The notes: generated by a model not told the origin, from the sequence alone. Counted from the stretch's first letter, positions 33,079-44,429 are shown. The stretch: DNA of 64,000 bases from Pollenia angustigena (GCA_930367215.1 OV884059.1:222703803-222767802), one strand, 5' to 3'. Numbers and translations: made by a program.

Positions 33079-33946
33079 TCGGGTGATTTTTCAGCTATTA
33101 TCTTTTTGGCAACACTGGTTTAAACAGCTGACGCACGTTTCGTGTTTTGTTTCACTGTCAAACATCTGAAAATTGGGTGTATAATTTAACCATGAATCGT
33201 CTTACAAACGAACAACGTTTGCAAATTATTGAATTTTATTATCAAAATGCGTGCTCTGTTAAGAAAGTTCATCGTGCGCTTCTTCCATTTTATGGTCAGA
33301 TCATTTTTGGCTCAATGGGTACGTTAATAAGCAGAATTGTCGATTTTGGAGTGAAGAACAGCCAGAAGCATTGCAAGAGCTACCAATGCATCCAGAAAAA
33401 GTCAGTTTAATGCGGTTTATGGGCTGGTGGCAGAAGTACGGTCCAATACTTCTTCAAAGATGATGCGAATCGTAACGTAACTGTGAATGATGAGCGCTAC
33501 CGTGAAATGATATCCAACTTTTTTTTTGCCCAAAATGCAAGAGCTTGACTTGCATGACATTTGGTTTCAACAAGACGGTACCACATGCTACACAGCACGC
33601 TTAACAATGGACTTATTGAGAGGCGAGTTCGGTGAACATTTTATTTCACGTTCGGGACCGGTCAATTGGCCGCTTAGATCGTGCAATTTAACGCCTTTAG
33701 ACTATTTTTTGTGGGGCTATGTTAAAGATCATGTCTATACACACATTTCCGCTTCAATTGACGCATTGGAAGACAACATTCATGAGATACCGGCCGAAAT
33801 GTTGGAAAGAGTATGCCAAAATTGGACTAAGCGGATGGACCATTATATGGACCGTACTATCGATTCAAATAAAGATTTCATGCATTTTTCAGGATTTCAT
33901 GTGTTTTTTTTTAAACTTTCCTATAGCTCTTAAAAAATCACCCATG
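33079..33946 (+). mobile_element. DD41D Tc1/mariner element, internally deleted
   Basis: TIRs GGGTGATTTTT (33081-33091) and inverted AAAAATCACCC (33933-33943), flanked by TA (33077-33078 and 33947-33948). Length 868 bp against the ~1.2-1.3 kb expected for an intact element. It carries a broken transposase gene of the same type as 42269-43354. Confidence 0.85.
33192..33930 (+). pseudogene. DD41D transposase, deleted and frameshifted
   Basis: The N-terminal helix-turn-helix part begins MNRLTNEQRLQIIEFYYQNA (33192) and breaks near 33310. The sequence then resumes in another frame with NKQNCRFWSEEQPEA (about 33331-33375), shifts again near 33410, and reopens at 33526 as MQELDLHDIWFQQDGTT through SCNLTPLDYFLWGYV. 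The region carrying the first catalytic Asp is deleted. The second Asp (QQDG) and third (TPLD) remain, 41 residues apart. SCN replaces the usual SCD. The element cannot make its own transposase but retains TIRs. Confidence 0.85.
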
Positions 33947-34013
33947 TAAAACACTTGTTTAACCCGGTGCGCTTTTCTCCCCCATTAAATTTAAATTAGT
34001 TAAATTTAAATTT

Positions 34014-34640
34014 CAAAAGATTTTGTTATTCGTGCTTAATTCTTTTTATTCTTGATAAAAACACTTGAAATTTATTGTTGATGAGATAAGCTATTCCTAT
34101 GCTCATTTCACTGGTTGCTTAGGCCAGATCATCAGGAAACTTCATCCATAAAGATTTTAGAAAAACTGAAGATATGAAAACCAAATAAAACTGTTAAACG
34201 AATAAGAATTATAGCAACAGTTCTACTTGTAACAATATCAAAGTTTAAACAAAACACATCAACAATAAACAGTGGGTTTATCTCATCTTACATTCCCCAC
34301 TACAATTAGTTGAAATTCTCTCAACGTTAATTGTAGTTGTAAGTAGGTTTTAAGAAAAACAAAATAAAAACAACAACAAACTTTGATTTTGTTACAAGTA
34401 GAACTGTTGCTTATAAGTCTTATACGTTTAACAGTTTTATTTGGTTTTAATATCTTTAGTTTTTCTAAAATCTTTATGGATGAAGTTTCCTGATGATCTG
34501 GCCTAAGCAACCAGTGAGGTGAGCATAGGAATATAATATCCCATCAACAATAAATTTCAAGTGTTTTTATCAAGAATAAAAACTGAGAATTAAGCACGAA
34601 TAACAAAATCTTTTGAAATTAAAATTTTGTATTCCCAAAA
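34014..34640. mobile_element. Penelope-like (?) retroelement 3' region, copy 3, inverted pair
   Basis: Left arm 34014-34240 and right arm 34395-34622 are inverted copies; the centre holds 'attccccactacaattagtt' as in copies 1 and 2. The left arm (minus strand) keeps an intact hammerhead-like core; the right arm copy is mutated (CCAGTGAGGTG). Confidence 0.45.
34106..34135 (-). ncRNA. Hammerhead-ribozyme-like core (candidate), copy 3
   Basis: Minus strand CTGATGA, CTGG...CCAG stem, GAAA, identical to the motif at 14970-14999. Same reservations about the missing cleavage site apply. Confidence 0.3.
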
Positions 34641-34849
34641 ACTGAAATTACTTTTTTATTAGTTAAATTTATTTAAAACAGATTTCGTGTATCATTTTGT
34701 ATCAATTTTACTTCTTGTGGGATTTTCTTGAGTCACAGGTCATGCGAATATAAATCCAACCATCGCGAATATAAATCACATGCCATCGGTCAAAATCAAG
34801 CTGATTTATGCTTCAGGGTCATACAAAATTGGTCATTTCTGATGTGTGC

Positions 34850-35051
34850 CACCCAGTAAAGAAGCGGCAGATATTTGCTTGATAGTATTTCAAAGATGTT
34901 TCACACATACTTTATAAAATATCCTTTATTTATGCCATATGAAAATATTGATATATCATTATTTTTTAATGATATTTCTAATGGTATAAATAAAGGGTAT
35001 TCAATTAAGTATGTGTGAAATACTATCGTGCTGTCGTCGAAAGACTGGGTG
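34850..35051. mobile_element. Hairpin MITE, CACCCAGT ends
   Basis: CACCCAGTAAAGAAGCGGCA mirrors CACCCAGTCTTTCGACGACA from the right; inner arms share GATAGTATTTCA and CACACATACTT. Nearly the entire 202 bp folds into one hairpin. Confidence 0.8.
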
Positions 35052-36199
35052 TAGAAACAACAAAATTTTAAACTCATTTCTTGATTCATTAACCACAAAC
35101 CTGGTCCATAGTTACGAGTCGACCATCATACATCTTTTATATGTATGTAAATTTTGTTTGATATTGAACTTAAAATCAATCTAATCCCCGGAATTAGTTT
35201 TTTTTTTTTGACAAATATGAAAAGAGAACTGGAATGTTTAAATTTTGTTCATTTATTTTCTTTGTATAAAACCTACTGGGTAATTACGATGGGCCTTATG
35301 GGCTGATTTCTTCATATAGTCCCCAAAAAAATGTTCTTTGAAATACCGATTTCTTTCAAAAACTCGTCGTATTTTCTATACGATTGGATGAAAAATTTCT
35401 ATTTTTTTTAGAAAATTTAAGTAAAACCACTGCAAGGCAATTGAGTAAAACATGCTTTATAATTTAAAGAATTAAATGTACAAAAACTCTCAGAGCCAAA
35501 AGATTTTCTATGAAAAAATGTATCATGGTTTTTTTGATTTAATTTTGCCATTAAAAAATTATTAATTGATTTCATTAGTTTTTAAGTAAATTATAATCCT
35601 TTTTCTTCGACCTTTTTTAATAAATTTTATACTTTATTAAATTATTTAAGCTTAAGGTCACTTTTTTAAAAAATTAGTTTTTAAGAAAATTTCGAATAAT
35701 CATGAATTTTTTGGGCAAAGGGCGCAAAAACACCCCATTATCCCCCATGCTTTCATTTAAACAGCAATATTTTTCTAATTTATAATTGAGTTAATTTTTT
35801 ATATAATCTGTTTTTTTAGCTTTCGCTTATAAAATATTTTAATAATAATAATTTCGTAAAAACTTAAAATCAATTAAAATCTTAATCAGAGATGACGCGA
35901 CGCCCACCTTATTTTGTTGTTGTCGCAATGTAAGGAAAGAAAGAAAAATCTTTAGCGTCCCGTTAATTAAAAAAAATATCTTAATTTTGATTTCTGCTAT
36001 TTTTAGTATTTTACACACGTTGATATCAAAAAAAAAAAAAAAAAAAATTATTTATAATTAAAATATTATAAGTTGTTTGTATGATTTTGATTTGAATTCT
36101 TTTGAAAGGTGTAGTAAGTTAAAAAAGAAAATGTATACTCAAAGAAATATTTAATACTTTTAGAGAAAAGTTTTTATCCATATTATTGTTACTTAGTAC
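35052..36199. other. AT-rich DNA, no gene recognised
   Basis: Very A/T-rich with long T runs; no open frame or transposon end I can support. Confidence 0.4.
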
Positions 36200-36430
36200 T
36201 AGAGATGAGCGATGTGATTTAATCACTGTTATTGCAAAATCACGAATCACAGTCGTGACCAAATTTGTCAAGTAACAGCCAATTGCTAATGAAGGCTTGG
36301 CTGTAATCGCTATAAAAGAAATGACAACTGACAAACCGTGATCACAATCACAGTATTAAGGAACAGTGATTTTTAAATTTCGTTCACTAATTACGATGGT
36401 CCTCAAAAATCACGGGATCGCTCATCTCTA
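36200..36430. mobile_element. hAT-like MITE, TAGAGATGAGCGAT ends
   Basis: TAGAGATGAGCGAT on the left mirrors the right end exactly for 14 bp. Filling words are AATCAC/GTGATT. The 8 bp outside each end (CTTAGTAC / CTAGGTGC) agree at 5 of 8 positions, so a target duplication is only suggested. Confidence 0.65.
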
Positions 36431-36509
36431 CTAGGTGCGTTTTAAATTTTTTAATGATACATCAAGTCACTTTTTTATCAAAAGTTACTTTTATGCGATA
36501 AAAGTTAAG

Positions 36510-37525
36510 ATTTTTTACAAAAAGTCCCATATTCCCAAAACGTCAAATTTTTCACAGAAAGTAAAATTCTTCACAAAAAGTCAAATCTTTCACATAATGT
36601 CACATTTTTCACAAAAAGTCACCTTTTTCACGAAAATTCCCTTTTTTCAGGAAAAGTTTTTGTTTCACGAAAAGTCCTTTTTTCACGAAAGTCCCTTTTT
36701 TCACTAAAAGTCACATTTTTCACCAAAACTCAAATTTTTTGACAAATAGTCACATTTTTCACAAAAAGTCACATGTTTCCAAAAAAGTCATATTCTAACA
36801 AAAAGTTAAATTTTTCCCAAAAATTGCAATTTTTCATAAAATGTCACATTTTCTGAAAAAGTCACAAATGCAATTTTTCCCAGAAAGTCAAAAAGTCACA
36901 TTTTTCCCAGAAATTCAAATTTTTTCCAAAAAGTCACATTTTTCACAAACAGTCATATTTTTCCCAAAAGTCACATTTTTCCCAAAAAGTCACATTTTTC
37001 ACAAAAAGTCACATTTTTTCGACAAAAGTCAAATTTTTCACTAAAAGTCACATTTTTCACTAAAAGTCACATTTTTCACAAAGAAATCAAAATTTTCCCA
37101 AAAAGTCATATTTTTCACAAAAAGACAAATGTTTCAACAAAAGTAAAATTTTTCCCAAAAATTCACATTGTTCACAAAAAGTAAAATTTGTCTTTTTCAC
37201 AAAAAGTCATATTTTTCACAAACAGTCACATTTTTCCCAAAAAGTCCAATTTTTCACAATAAGTCCAATTTTTTGACAAAAAGTAAAATTTTTTTCGACA
37301 AAAGTCCAATTTTTTTTAAAAGTCACATATTTCACAAACAGTAAAATTTTTCCCAAAAAGTCATATTTTTCACAAAAAGTCAAATGTTGCCTAAAAAGTC
37401 GAATTTTTCCCAAAAAGTTGCATAAATCCCAAAAAGTAAAATGTTTCCTTCCCACAACAATACATTTTTCCAAAAAAGTCAAATTTTTCATAAAATGTCC
37501 CATTTTTCCCAAAAAGTCACATCCC
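36510..37525. repeat. Minisatellite, ~20-bp unit, array 1
   Basis: About 50 degenerate copies of a unit like AAAAAGTCACATTTTTCAC. Unit length varies from about 18 to 21 bp, so frames drift and the Ser/His/Phe/Lys-rich frames in it are not genes. The section 37293-37499 is nearly identical to 39917-40123 in array 2. Confidence 0.9.
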
Positions 37526-38037
37526 AATAAAAAAATTTACCATTTTGCGAAGCACTAATGGTACATTTAAAAGAATAAGCGCACAAATATGCGCTACGCT
37601 ATAAGACATACAGAAATGCAGTAAAGTAAGTGAAAGAACTCTTAACAACTTTTATAAAAAAAAAATAACATTTCAAGTGCTACGGCATTCCCTTACTACG
37701 AAGCAGGTTTGTAAGGGAGAATACTAAAAAATAGGCTGGAGGAAAAATCGACCAAAGAAAAATGGCCCAAAAAAATAATGAAAAATCGGCCAAAAAAATT
37801 CCATGTAAAATTTGGCCTGAATTCATATGAAAAGTGACCCAAAGTTTGTGGGCTATTTTTCGTTATTATTGGTTGATTTTTCGTTTTTTAAATTTGGTAT
37901 GAAAATATTGTATTAAAAATAGCCCATTTTTTCGGGCCATCTTTAATTTTTAAAATTTCTTCCAAATCTTACATACTATTTGTCTAAATCATTCATTATC
38001 ATTATACGTCGAATTCCTACATGTTATTTGTAAAAAT

Positions 38038-39395
38038 AACTATGACACTCCTAAAAGTGTCACGGTGTCCATGGACTTTATGACACTTTTAAGTGTCATA
38101 ATGCCCATAAGAGCAGTGTCATAAAGTCCGTGGACGTTATGTCACTTTGTAGAGTGTCATAATGTCCACAACATGCTTACAAACTCGAAAGCATAGCCTG
38201 CCTTCGGCCGGGCGCAAGGATTTTCTCCTCTTTGATAAAACAAGTACCGGCTTCGCTAACTAAAGCTTCTGTGCACAGCCGGCCTTCGGCCTGGAGCAAG
38301 GACCAACAAAACTATATTTAAAGAAACTTATTTTACCAAAACAAAAACCGGCTTCGCTAACTAAAGCTACTCTGCGAAGTCGGCCTTCCCCACCAAAAAC
38401 TTTGCTTACAAAATAAGCAGAAAAATAATGAGAATTTGACGAGCCGACTGCTTACTTTTCTACTAGAAAAAGTACTCCCTTATAATTTAGCCTATTATAA
38501 TCTAAAAAATAATATGTTTTTTTTATACTTAAAATTTTTATAAAAATATATAGTTACACAAAGTCAATAAAGTAAAAATTTTTTTATTTTTTTAAAAATT
38601 TTTTTTTTTAATTATTTTTTTTAATTATTTTATTTTTTATTTTTTCTATTTTATTTTACTTTATTTTATTTTTTTTGTCTCTGGCGGGATTCGATCGCGC
38701 AACCTCGGTGCTGATAGACTAGCTCGCTACCAGCTAGTCTACCGGGGCAGTGTAGTTTTTGTATTAAAAAACTATGTTTTTTGACTATAATGACTATAAT
38801 GACATTTTTATTGTCATAATGAAAATTAAAATTTTTCTGTATATTTAAGATATAATAATAAAGTTATTATTAAATATTTATTAATAATCCAAAAAGTTGC
38901 GAATAAAGCTACAAAGTAATACATTCTTGAAGTCATTAAAAGTAGGATTGTAAGTAAAGTTTTTGCTGGGTCGTTCGGAAACAAAGCAGATTTTAGAAGC
39001 TTTACTTAGAGAAACCGGTACTTGGTATACCATAAAGGAAAAAATTCTTGCGCCCGCCCAAGGCCGTCTGCGCAGAGAAGCTTTAGTTAGCGAAGCCGGT
39101 GTTTGTTATACCATAGAGGAGAAAATCCTTTGGCCCGGCCGAAGGCCTGCTATGCAGAGAAGCTTAAGTTAGCGAAGCCGGTTTTTGTTATATCATAGAG
39201 TAGAAAATCCTTGGGCCCGGCCGAAGGCCTGCTATGCAGAGAAGCTTAAGTTAGCGAAGCCGGTTTTTGTTATATCATAGAGTAGAAAATCCTTGGGCCC
39301 GGCCGAAGGCCTGCTATGCAGAGAAGCTTAAGTTAGCGAAGCCGGTTTTTGTTTTGGTAAAATAAGTTTCTTTAAAAATAGTTTTGTTGGTTTTT
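38038..39395. mobile_element. Foldback-like element with 82-bp repeats, copy 2
   Basis: Left side has AGTGTCATAATG/GTCCATGGAC words (38040-38165) and two minus-oriented GC-rich units (38190-38400). Right side has four plus-oriented units, with CGAAGCCGG at 39091, 39173, 39255 and 39337, an exact 82-bp period. The last two units are practically identical, a recent duplication. Both flanks carry CCAACAAAACTA-TTTAAAGAAA inverted (38313-38335; 39363-39390). The centre holds a SINE. Confidence 0.65.
38580..38790 (-). mobile_element. tRNA-derived SINE, copy 2
   Basis: Minus strand: CTGCCCCGGTAGACTAGCTG A-box region, B-box-like GATCGAATCCCGCC (near 38682-38695) and a long A-rich tail (AAATAAAATAAAGTAAAATA pattern) to 38580. 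Same family as 15396-15545. Confidence 0.65.
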
Positions 39396-39854
39396 TGCAA
39401 ATTGGGTAATTTTTTTTTTTTTTTTTGGAAAAAATTCGTTTTTGCTTTTTGGGTAATTTTTAATTTTTTTTTTGGGCCCTTTTTCGTTTTGTTTGGGCAA
39501 AATTTCATATTTAACTGTTTGGGTAATTTTTCATGTTCTTTTGGGCGATTCTTCATTTGGGCGATTTTTCATTTTTTTTTTGGGCCATTTTTCTTTGGGC
39601 GATATTTCCTACAGCCTAAAAAAATAACTGTATCAAAACATTCAGTGCGTAAGGCTTATCGTTACATCCAACAATTTTTATATGCCCTGAATAATGCGCT
39701 TTATGTGTCAAAAATGTATTGCTTCAAAGTGGGAACTCGCCATATAAAATTCATGCCTTCTGTATGCGCAATGGTAAGCGAAACGTTAATGTTTCTTCCT
39801 TACAAACCTGCTTCGTTGGAAGTTCCATTTTTTATTGGGATATTTCACAAACTG

Positions 39855-40300
39855 TAATTTTTCCCAAATAGTCATATTTTTCACAAAAAGTTAAATTTTT
39901 CCCAAAAAGTCACATTTTTTCGACAAAAGTCCAATATTTTTTAAAAGTCACATATTTCACAAACAGTAAAATTTTTCCCAAAAAGTCATATTTTTCACAA
40001 AAAGTCAAATGTTGCCTAAAAAGTCGAATTTTTCCCAAAAAATTGCATAAATCCCAAAAAGTAAAATGTTTCCTTCTCACAACAATAAATTTTTCCAAAA
40101 AAGTAAAATTTTTCATAAAATGTAAAATTTTTCACAAAAAGTCATATACATTTATCACAAACAGTAAAAATTTTTCCCAACAAGTCATATTTTTCACTAA
40201 AAGTCAAATTATTCCCAAAAAGTAAAATTTTTTGACAAAAAGTCTAATTTTCAACAAAAAGTCGATTTTTTTCTTCAAAAAGTCAATATTTCGTCTTTTA
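39855..40300. repeat. Minisatellite, ~20-bp unit, array 2
   Basis: Same degenerate unit as array 1. The ~207-bp block 39917-40123 matches 37293-37499 unit for unit, including the aberrant 'gttgcctaaaaagtcg' and 'ttgcataaatccc' units, so array 2 is a copy of part of array 1 and not an independent expansion. Confidence 0.9.
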
Positions 40301-40484
40301 CACGGTTATTAAATCATTGTCGCATTCATTTATATACATACATATTTACTACAAATAATTGTATAATCGCTTGTAGAAAACATTATTGTTTAACTTAAAC
40401 ATCTTAATGGTCACGCCAAAAATATATATAGTTATTGGGCAACCATATTATAATTGTGGTAAATGTGTAAAGTACAAATTCAAT

Positions 40485-40678
40485 CAGCCATGTCACAGAG
40501 TACAATTCCTTTCGGAATCGCAGAAAATATATTTGTTTATTGATAGAAAGTTTATTTTGATAGTTTTTTGGCCTTTCAGATACAGAAAACTCCCATTCCG
40601 TTTATGAAAACAAAAATGGTTTCATTCCGAAAAATGTTTTTGTTTCCGAACAAAATTGTACTCTGTGTGACATGGCTG
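40485..40678. mobile_element. MITE, CAGCCATGTCACA ends
   Basis: CAGCCATGTCACAGAGTACA mirrors CAGCCATGTCACACAGAGTA from the right with a 2-bp offset. Interior words TTCCGAAA/TTTCGGAA. A CAG...CTG boundary suggests hAT, but no clear 8-bp duplication. Confidence 0.75.
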
Positions 40679-42268
40679 AATATGTATTTTAGAATTAGAA
40701 AGTTTACTTTATTTGACCAAAATATTTTGAAATTTTCGTGTTGCTTTCTTTTAGCTCCCACTGTAAATGTATACTCATGCATGCTGGGCATGCTGTGTAA
40801 AGCAATCGTGTGAATAACGTTAACAAGCAAATAATATGACAGTTTTATATATTTGGTTTATGATTTATGAATTCTTCGCATTTCTTTTATTCAAAAATTT
40901 TTCTTTTTTTGTTAATAATAAAATGTTTTTCTTAAAATGTTCACATTTTCTTTTTTGCCTTGTAGACGAAGGTGTAGATAAATTTAAAACATTTTTGGCC
41001 TCCATCAAAAATGAGAAGAAATCTAATTTTTTAAAAAATAAAGATTTTGAATTATTTTTTATTTAATGAAATGAAATAAAATTTATTGTGGCTGGTTGGG
41101 TCATGTGAATGTAGATGCCATTTAGGAAAATTCATAGCGAGAACAAAATACAATTTATTTACTTTTTTATGTTTTTGTTTACAACATGTGAGTGATGCTT
41201 CTTCGTAGCCATCATAGCCATCATAATTTTCGCCTGCAAATGAGTGAAAAACGCCTTAATTTTTTTTTCTTTTCGAAGATTGTTTTCATATTTTCGTTGA
41301 CGCTTTAAGTCTTTTCAATTTTGATTAGGGAAAAAGGCAACGAGAAGTTGAAAATTTGGAAAACTCATTAACGCTCAGTATGAGGCATTTGTTTGCTTTA
41401 GTCGCTTTCACTAATGGAAAATTGTAATAAATTAAAAGCGATAAAAAGGAACTTAAAAAATCAGCAGGCAAATAATTAAAAAAACCAAGACATGACAAGA
41501 CAACCAACCATCTGTAATAAACGTAATCTTTATAATCTTTTAAATTTTTTTATGGGATTTTTAGTTTAATGTTTATTAAAATATTTCTTTTCAGATTAAC
41601 ATTTTACAAAAACAATCAAAACAATGTCTAGAGAGTATAAAAAACAGTGTTTTATCGTGTTGAAAACTAAATGATTTGAGTTCGTTTAATATTTGAAAAT
41701 TGTTTGACAAAAGTTTGGATTTTTTAATTAAAATTTTAGTTAACAACAAAAAAAAAAATCTTTAATTTGATTAATCACTTTATTTTGTGCCAAAGGTTGT
41801 TTATTTGACGAGGTTTAATTATTATCTAAATTATTGTTTTCGAAAAATTCAACAAATCAACAAAAGTTTTTTTTCTTGAAGAAACAAATTTTTATATGAT
41901 CGCTAATGTTTTAATAAAATTTATGTTGATTTGACAAAATTTTCTTGTTTGATTAAAGAACAGGCAGCGTTTTTAATATAAATTTGATTTCATTTACCTC
42001 CCAGAAAAAATAATAGCCGAAATAAGATTTGAACAGTATAATTTAGAATTCTGACAAAATTTGAAGCAAAAGCAACACAAAAGACTTCAAAATGTTGTTT
42101 GGATTAGGCAGGAATTGATTATAGTTTTTATAGGAAAATCATTTCCGAAACAATTCAAAAATTTCGAGAGAATCTTTAGCACGAATAACTTTTATTTTTG
42201 AATAAAACACAAACTATTTAGGAAATTATTGTAATTTTATTTTATTATGATATATTGGTATTACTCAA
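40679..42268. other. AT-rich DNA, no gene recognised
   Basis: Short Phe/Lys-rich frames only (e.g. 40836-41066). No convincing TIR partner for the transposase downstream was found here. Confidence 0.4.
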
Positions 42269-43354
42269 TTATGTATGGAACAAAATATCGGCCAAATGGG
42301 CGCCGCGACCACGGCGGCACACCTCCATCCGATGGTCCAAATTTTCGATGACCCTGAGGCATAATGGAGGTTCTATGCCGTTAATGTGCCGAATTATCTC
42401 ATCCTTTAGCTCTTGAATTGTTGCTGGCTTATCGACGTACACCTTTTCTTTCAAATAACCCCAAAGAAAAAAGTCCAACGGTGTCAAATCGCATGATCTT
42501 GGCGGCCAATTGACATCGCCATTACGTGAGATAACACGGCCATTGAATTTGTTGCGCAAAAGAGCCATTGTTTCGTTAGCTGTGTGGCAAGTGGCACCGT
42601 CCTGCTGAAACCACATATCGTCCACATCCATATCTTCCAATTCGGGCCATAAAAAGTTCGTTATTATCTCACGATAGCGAACACCATTCACAGTAACTGC
42701 CTGACCGGTCTCATTTTGTAAAAAATACGGCCCGATGATGCCGCCAGCCCATAAACCGCACCAAACAGTCACTCTTTGTGGGTGCATTGGTTTTTCGACA
42801 ATCACTCTTGGATTCTCATTCGCCCAAATGCGGCAATTCTGTTTATTGACGAATCCACTGAGGTGAAAATGTGCCTCATCACTGAAGATGATTTTCTTCG
42901 AAAATTGATCATCCACTGTTGCCATTTCTTGCCACCATTCTGCCCATTCACGACGTTTGGAATTGTCAAGAGGCTTTAGTTCTTGAGCCAATTGCACCTT
43001 GTAAGCGTGTAAATGCAAGTCTTTATGCATAATGTTCATCAACGACGAGCGTGAGAGGTGCAATCGTTGGGCACGACGACGAGTTGAGGTGGACGGCTCT
43101 TCAGCCACACTATCGCGAACAGCATCAATATTTCCTGCAGTACGAGCTGTACGAGCATGCACTGGTGTTCTCACATCTTCTACAGACCCGGTTTGCTCGA
43201 ATTTTTCCACGATTTTTGCGATTGTACGCACATTTGGACGATCAAATTGACCAAAAAAATCACGAAGTGCACGATATGCATTTTGATTTGAACGCCCATT
43301 TTCATAATAAGTCTGGATAACTTTAACACGTTGTTGGATTGTGTATCTCTCCAT
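42269..43354 (-). CDS. Tc1/mariner transposase, DD41D (rosa-like), intact
   Basis: A complete 361-residue transposase that would catalyse cut-and-paste transposition in the nucleus. Residues 1-110 carry the paired helix-turn-helix DNA-binding region (start MERYTIQQRVKVIQTYYENG). The catalytic domain has D159 (IIFSDEAHF), D252 (WFQQDGATCH) and D294 (CDLTPLDFFLWGY); 41 residues separate the last two, the DD41D spacing of the rosa group. The ATG chosen gives the usual family N-terminus and length. No stop, frameshift or missing catalytic residue is seen, so this is the youngest DNA transposon gene in the window. I could not recognise its TIRs in the flanks, so mobility of this copy is uncertain. 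Relatives in the window: 33079-33946, 53961-54458, 24668-24900 and 63060-63310, all broken. Confidence 0.93.
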   Translation of the reverse strand: MERYTIQQRVKVIQTYYENGRSNQNAYRALRDFFGQFDRPNVRTIAKIVEKFEQTGSVEDVRTPVHARTARTAGNIDAVRDSVAEEPSTSTRRRAQRLHLSRSSLMNIMHKDLHLHAYKVQLAQELKPLDNSKRREWAEWWQEMATVDDQFSKKIIFSDEAHFHLSGFVNKQNCRIWANENPRVIVEKPMHPQRVTVWCGLWAGGIIGPYFLQNETGQAVTVNGVRYREIITNFLWPELEDMDVDDMWFQQDGATCHTANETMALLRNKFNGRVISRNGDVNWPPRSCDLTPLDFFLWGYLKEKVYVDKPATIQELKDEIIRHINGIEPPLCLRVIENLDHRMEVCRRGRGAHLADILFHT

Positions 43355-43617
43355 GGTTCAAATTGAGTAAGTCTGAAATAGAGAAATGTCAAATAAAATT
43401 CGGGGAAAAACTTGGCGTTTAGGTGTGGTTCACATTCAACATCGGCCCTTACAATTTAACCACCTTTTATAAAGCGCATTTTATCAAACTAATTGGGAAA
43501 GTTCTTGTAGTGTTTAGCGCGCTCTTATCTGAAGAATTTTCAGTTTTTACAACACTTGTGGGAATTATATAAGAACAGGAAATACAACATTAGGGGAACA
43601 TGTCATGGTGTTAGACT

Positions 43618-44354
43618 ACACTGATAGAAAAGGCGTCATACAGCCGATGTATTTTGACATCAGTACTATGACAAGTGTATTCTTTTTTTACCCTATGAAA
43701 CTTTTCATCATTGTGATGTCAGCCTTAACATAACTTGGCCAGATTGTCATCCGGGTCAATCATTGAAATTATGGCATCAATGGGATGACAAATCGGCATC
43801 CCAGAAATGACAAATCGAAATCAGTTTAATAAGAAAATGTCATCAGTGTCCTTCGCAGAAAGACATTTAAAGACAAACTGTTATTAAATTAAGTCATTGT
43901 GATTGACTTAAGTCAAAGTGGGAGAGTATTATTATTTATTTACCCGCTACACACTTTTGTTTCACTTTTGCTGTATTACGCCCTTGGTTTACAGACGAAT
44001 TCTAAATAACATGACATCAGCAACATGCCCGATATAGTTCTCGTAATCATTCTACTTTGAAAATTTGATGTATTTAAATAAATAATTTGAACAAATAGAA
44101 TATGGGAATTTTTGCTTCTTCTTTTACTTTTAAAACAATAAAATAATGTTAATAATACACAAAATGTGGCATCGAGTTGATGTCACTGCAGTCATAGCAT
44201 GGATGATACATGAAATATGACAAAATTTTTTGATGACATTCGTCATTGGATTGATTCCACTTATTGCCACATTAATGCGATTTGTAATAACATTGATGTC
44301 ACAATTCTGATGTTAATGAATCAACAATATAATAATGCATTTTTCTATGAGTGT
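43618..44354. mobile_element. CACTGATAGAAAA MITE with ATGACATCA words
   Basis: Left CACTGATAGAAAA mirrors CACTCATAGAAAAATG from the right; both sides are flanked by TA within TAGAC. Arms are filled with TGACATCA/TGATGTCA words. The core 43950-44110 is homologous to the core of the MITE 28886-29706. Confidence 0.75.
43965..44050 (-). other. Degenerate exon-like core, homologue of 29236-29321
   Basis: Minus strand starts ATGATTACGAGAACTATATC and, after a diverged and frameshifted stretch, reaches GGGTAAAT at the position of the GGGTAAGTG donor in the other copy. Upstream 'tcaaa(a/t)tttcaaagtagaatg' is conserved. Confidence 0.4.
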
Positions 44355-44429
44355 AGACGATCTCTTAAGTCCATTAGTTTACAAAAGTTATATATGATAT
44401 AATCAAGCAATCAAAAGTAAACATCAAGA

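Larger units (their letters stand above)
37690..39845. repeat. Large inverted structure around fold-back element
   Basis: Segments at 37690-37990 (ACGAAGCAGGTTTGTAAGG; AAAATCGGCCAAAAAAA words) recur inverted at 39400-39840 (CCTTACAAACCTGCTTCG; TTTTGGGC-GATTTTT words). The Foldback-like element and a SINE lie between. The whole resembles one larger long-TIR unit that later duplicated part of its minisatellite. Confidence 0.6.

Noticed and set aside
36435..37527. Ser/His/Phe/Lys-rich frames as a repetitive protein
   Set aside because: The DNA unit length varies around 20 bp and is not a multiple of three; frames are a by-product of a minisatellite lacking stop triplets.
39384..39857. 157-codon Phe/Gly-rich frame as membrane protein
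   Set aside because: First half derives from TTTGGGC-GATTTTT repeat words, and the region is an inverted relic of 37690-37990.
42000..43620. TIRs for the intact DD41D transposase
   Set aside because: I compared about 300 bp on either side for inverted matches and for GGGTGATTTTT-like ends and found none convincing, so I report only the gene.
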